Assembly (NCBI RefSeq): GCF_036014175.1
Contig: NZ_CP107917.1
Span: forward strand, 186,001 to 250,000
Length of the DNA: 64,000 nt
Origin: Streptomyces sp. NBC_00443
Lineage (GTDB): Bacteria; Actinomycetota; Actinomycetes; Streptomycetales; Streptomycetaceae
Reading direction: 5' to 3'
Made by a program: the position numbers and the translations under genes. Positions 62,137-64,000 of the stretch are shown here, in pieces (position 1 is the first letter of the stretch; each line of letters opens with the position of its first letter). Below the pieces are notes generated by a model that saw nothing but the letters and a program-made list of their open reading frames with translations, made no database searches and had not been told where the DNA came from.

Positions 62137-63089
62137 GAGCGGGTCTCCTTCTCGATGCTGGTGGCGCTGTCCCGGGCGGACAGCACGGCGAACTGCTGGG
62201 CGTCGCGTTCCCGGCTGAGGTCGGCGTAGGAGCGGGAGCCGTAGGCGTCCTCGACGGCGGCGACGAGTCGTTCGGTCTGTTCGGGGCTCTGCTCGGGGCG
62301 GCCGAGCGCGTCCCACATCTGCTGCATGGACACGCCGATGTGCTCGGCCATGTGCCGGTAGCCACCGGGGCCGCCGCCGAGGTGCGCGCCGAGGAACGGC
62401 CCTACTGTCGCCCAGCGCAGGCCGAGTGAGTTCACCATCACGGTGTCCAGCTCCGCCGGGCTGACGACGCCCTGCTCGACGAGGTAGATGGCCTCCCGGC
62501 TGAGGGCGTTCTGCAGGCGGTTGCCGACGAAGCCGGGGATCTCCTTGCGTTCGACGACCGGGACCCGGCCGACGAAGCGGTAGAACTCCACGGCCCGGGC
62601 CACGCTCTCCTGCGAGGTGCACTCTCCGGGCACCACCTCCACCAGCGGGATCAGATGCGGCGGGTTGAAGGGGTGGCCGATCAGGATGCGGCCTGCGTCC
62701 TCGATCGTGTCGGTGAACGCCGTCGACGGAATCGCCGAGGAGGAGCTGAGCAGCAGCGCGTGCGCGGGGGCGGCGGCGACCAGGTCGCTGAACAGCTTCC
62801 GCTTGAAGGCGACGTTCTCCGGGCCGTTCTCCTGCACGACGTCGGCGTCGCGTACCGCGTCGGCGAGGTCGTCGGCGATGTGCACCCGCTCGGTGAGGCC
62901 GCTCACGTCCAGGCCTTGCGCGGCCAGATGGCCGGCGGCCTGGTCGAGTGTCTGGCCGACGGCCTCGGCCAGGTCCGGCCGCGGGTCGGTGATCCGTACC
63001 AGCATGCCGTGGCCGGCGAACAGCGCGGCCCAGGACAGGCCGATCGTCCCGGCGCCGACGACCGCGGCGGTGGTGAAGGGCTTGGTCAT
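62133..63089 (-). CDS. 3-hydroxyacyl-CoA dehydrogenase
   Basis: This is a 318-residue NAD-dependent enzyme of the lambda-crystallin/FadB2-like group. Cofactor motif: TAAVVGAGTIGLSWAALFAG, then ITDPRPD with the NAD-selective Asp. Catalytic His-Glu region: GRILIGHPFNPPHLIPLVEV VPGE. Substrate Ser/Asn region: KEIPGFVGNRLQNALSREAI. It starts at ATG 63089 or at the GTG just before it. It oxidises a 3-hydroxyacyl-CoA, or a related 3-hydroxy acid, to the keto form, feeding the decarboxylase-like protein. Confidence 0.9.
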   Translation of the reverse strand: MTKPFTTAAVVGAGTIGLSWAALFAGHGMLVRITDPRPDLAEAVGQTLDQAAGHLAAQGLDVSGLTERVHIADDLADAVRDADVVQENGPENVAFKRKLFSDLVAAAPAHALLLSSSSAIPSTAFTDTIEDAGRILIGHPFNPPHLIPLVEVVPGECTSQESVARAVEFYRFVGRVPVVERKEIPGFVGNRLQNALSREAIYLVEQGVVSPAELDTVMVNSLGLRWATVGPFLGAHLGGGPGGYRHMAEHIGVSMQQMWDALGRPEQSPEQTERLVAAVEDAYGSRSYADLSRERDAQQFAVLSARDSATSIEKETRS

Positions 63090-63126
63090 CACATGTCTTC
63101 TCTCTGCGTCCGTGGCCTGGCCCTGC

Positions 63127-63891
63127 TCACCGAGCGAAGTGGGCGGGGGCGGCGGGGTGGGCCAGGTAGTCGTGGACGGGCTTGACCGGCGCCAGGGTCA
63201 GATCGGTCAGGATGTGGCTGGCGGAGACGATCTCGCGGACCGGCAGGTCGGCCAGCGGTGCCAGCGCGTGCGCGAACAGCTCCAGCCGGGCGGAGCCGGT
63301 CCAGGCGCCCTTCACCGTGATGTCGGTGATCTCGGTGCGCACCAGTTGGGCGACCTGCGGCGCCCCGTCGAATCCCGGGACCAGCTTCAGCATGTATGTC
63401 GGCACACCGACCTGGGCCACGGCCTCCTCGACCGACAACTCGTAGTGCTTGTAGCCCATCGTCGCGGTCGCCACCCGGAGGGTGCCGACGTCGAGGACCC
63501 CGACCAGCGCGCCGTGATCGACGTACAGGGCGGGCGAGCCGGCCGTCTTGGGATAGGCACTGGCCTCGCGGCCGGACGTGATGGCCGGGAGGTTGTCCAG
63601 GTACATCGCGTGCAGGTACTCTCCGCGCTCCCCCTCATGGCGGACCGGGATCGCCTGGCCGGACTCGGTGTACGGTCCGTACCCGCTGACGTCGCCCATG
63701 CGCATGACCTCGAAGCGCACCAGCGGCTCGTCGATCTCCAGTGGTTCGGGTACCACCGCGCGCAGTGCCTCGTGGTCGGTGCGGTAGACGATGTTGAGGT
63801 ACTCGCGGTTGGTGAAACGCGGCACGACCGGTGGATAGGCCGGGTTGGCCAGCGGCGTCGCGATGTGCCGGGGCACGTCCTGCTGGTTCAT
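63127..63891 (-). CDS. acetoacetate-decarboxylase-family protein
   Basis: This is a 254-residue protein. The Schiff-base Lys is in SGREASAYPKTAGSPALYVD, matching the catalytic lysine segment of acetoacetate decarboxylase, and the Arg/Glu-lined cavity segment PLVRFEVMRMGDVSGYGPYT E is present. Other family members act as decarboxylases, aldolases or dehydratases on keto acids. It lies 38 nt upstream of the hydroxyacyl-CoA dehydrogenase gene in the same direction. A free 3-keto acid released from CoA could be its substrate, giving a methyl ketone. Confidence 0.87.
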   Translation of the reverse strand: MNQQDVPRHIATPLANPAYPPVVPRFTNREYLNIVYRTDHEALRAVVPEPLEIDEPLVRFEVMRMGDVSGYGPYTESGQAIPVRHEGERGEYLHAMYLDNLPAITSGREASAYPKTAGSPALYVDHGALVGVLDVGTLRVATATMGYKHYELSVEEAVAQVGVPTYMLKLVPGFDGAPQVAQLVRTEITDITVKGAWTGSARLELFAHALAPLADLPVREIVSASHILTDLTLAPVKPVHDYLAHPAAPAHFAR

Positions 63892-63919
63892 GGTGTGTTC
63901 TCCCTCGGGTCCTGGGGTC

Positions 63920-64000
63920 CTACCGGCCCTGCCAGACCGGGGAACGGCGTTCGGTGAAGGCGGTCATGCCCTCGCGTACGTCGGCGGAGGCCGCGAGCGA
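63920..64000 (-). CDS. enoyl-CoA hydratase/isomerase, C-terminal end (partial)
   Basis: The visible end reads SLAASADVREGMTAFTERRS PVWQGR-stop. The EGMTAFTERRSPVW ending is the standard tail of crotonase-family enzymes. The rest lies beyond the right edge. It is 28 nt upstream of the acetoacetate-decarboxylase-like gene in the same direction, adding the hydration step to the pathway. Confidence 0.8.
   Translation of the reverse strand, partial: SLAASADVREGMTAFTERRSPVWQGR

Noticed and set aside
1..64000. tRNA, rRNA, riboswitch or replication origin
   Set aside because: Reading through the window revealed no cloverleaf, conserved rRNA segment, known riboswitch core or DnaA-box cluster. A covariance-model scan would be decisive.

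Overview
The window is high-GC actinobacterial DNA. GTG and TTG starts, ATGA/GTGA stop-start overlaps and the gene families present all point to Streptomyces or a close relative. No rRNA, tRNA or CRISPR array was seen. The window mixes compact intact operons with stretches of gene wreckage, so it looks like accessory or chromosome-arm DNA.

Layout: 1-5.9 kb is degraded. It holds a partial gene at the left edge, a small membrane protein, a MerR-type regulator with a long perfect palindrome in its leader, and an ISL3-family insertion sequence (2933-5370) that appears to carry a passenger gene next to a truncated RsbW-like ATPase. 6.1-8.2 kb is a stand-alone cytochrome c oxidase subunit I with a coupled small membrane protein. 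9.1-12.5 kb is a fatty-acid desaturation unit: a frameshifted PucR-type regulator divergent from an NAD/FAD/[2Fe-2S] reductase and a membrane desaturase. 12.6-15.1 kb is a graveyard (IS110, phytoene-synthase-like, aldehyde dehydrogenase and LuxR-type remnants). 15.1-21.3 kb is a Tat-exported molybdenum aldehyde oxidoreductase operon (paoABC type) with an XdhC-like maturation factor and moaA.

21.3-31.2 kb is a redox and efflux region: two related MFS exporters, a cupin, three SDRs (one clearly broken), a lipoprotein, a zinc alcohol dehydrogenase and a helix-turn-helix/MmyB regulator. A palindromic motif recurs upstream of the regulator and of one exporter, with the same 24-nt spacing to a -10-like hexamer, which suggests a local regulon. 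31.3-41.2 kb is a polyol uptake and catabolism locus: ABC binding protein and two permeases, two MDR dehydrogenases, a DeoR regulator, a HAD phosphatase, a PfkB kinase remnant and an FGGY kinase. 41.3-44.5 kb is a second graveyard. A 48-bp perfect repeat links it to the first.

44.6-49.7 kb encodes an acyl-CoA synthetase and a single-chain biotin-dependent acyl-CoA carboxylase. 50.3-54.2 kb encodes two secreted RTX-type calcium-binding proteins, an AraC remnant, a DUF1330-like protein, and a membrane-anchored peptidoglycan-binding protein interrupted at a 17-C homopolymer. 54.4-64.0 kb is one leftward gene series for CoA-linked catabolism: enoyl-CoA hydratase (partial), acetoacetate-decarboxylase-like protein, 3-hydroxyacyl-CoA dehydrogenase, glutaryl-CoA-dehydrogenase-like enzyme, acyl-CoA ligase, DUF3556 membrane protein, CrtI-like oxidoreductase and a PucR-type regulator. 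A degenerate 26-28-bp tandem repeat sits inside it. Its substrate is unknown, and it is the best candidate here for an undescribed pathway.

Many otherwise well-preserved genes carry single-base frameshifts, several in or beside short homopolymers. Some of the apparent pseudogenes may therefore be sequence errors.
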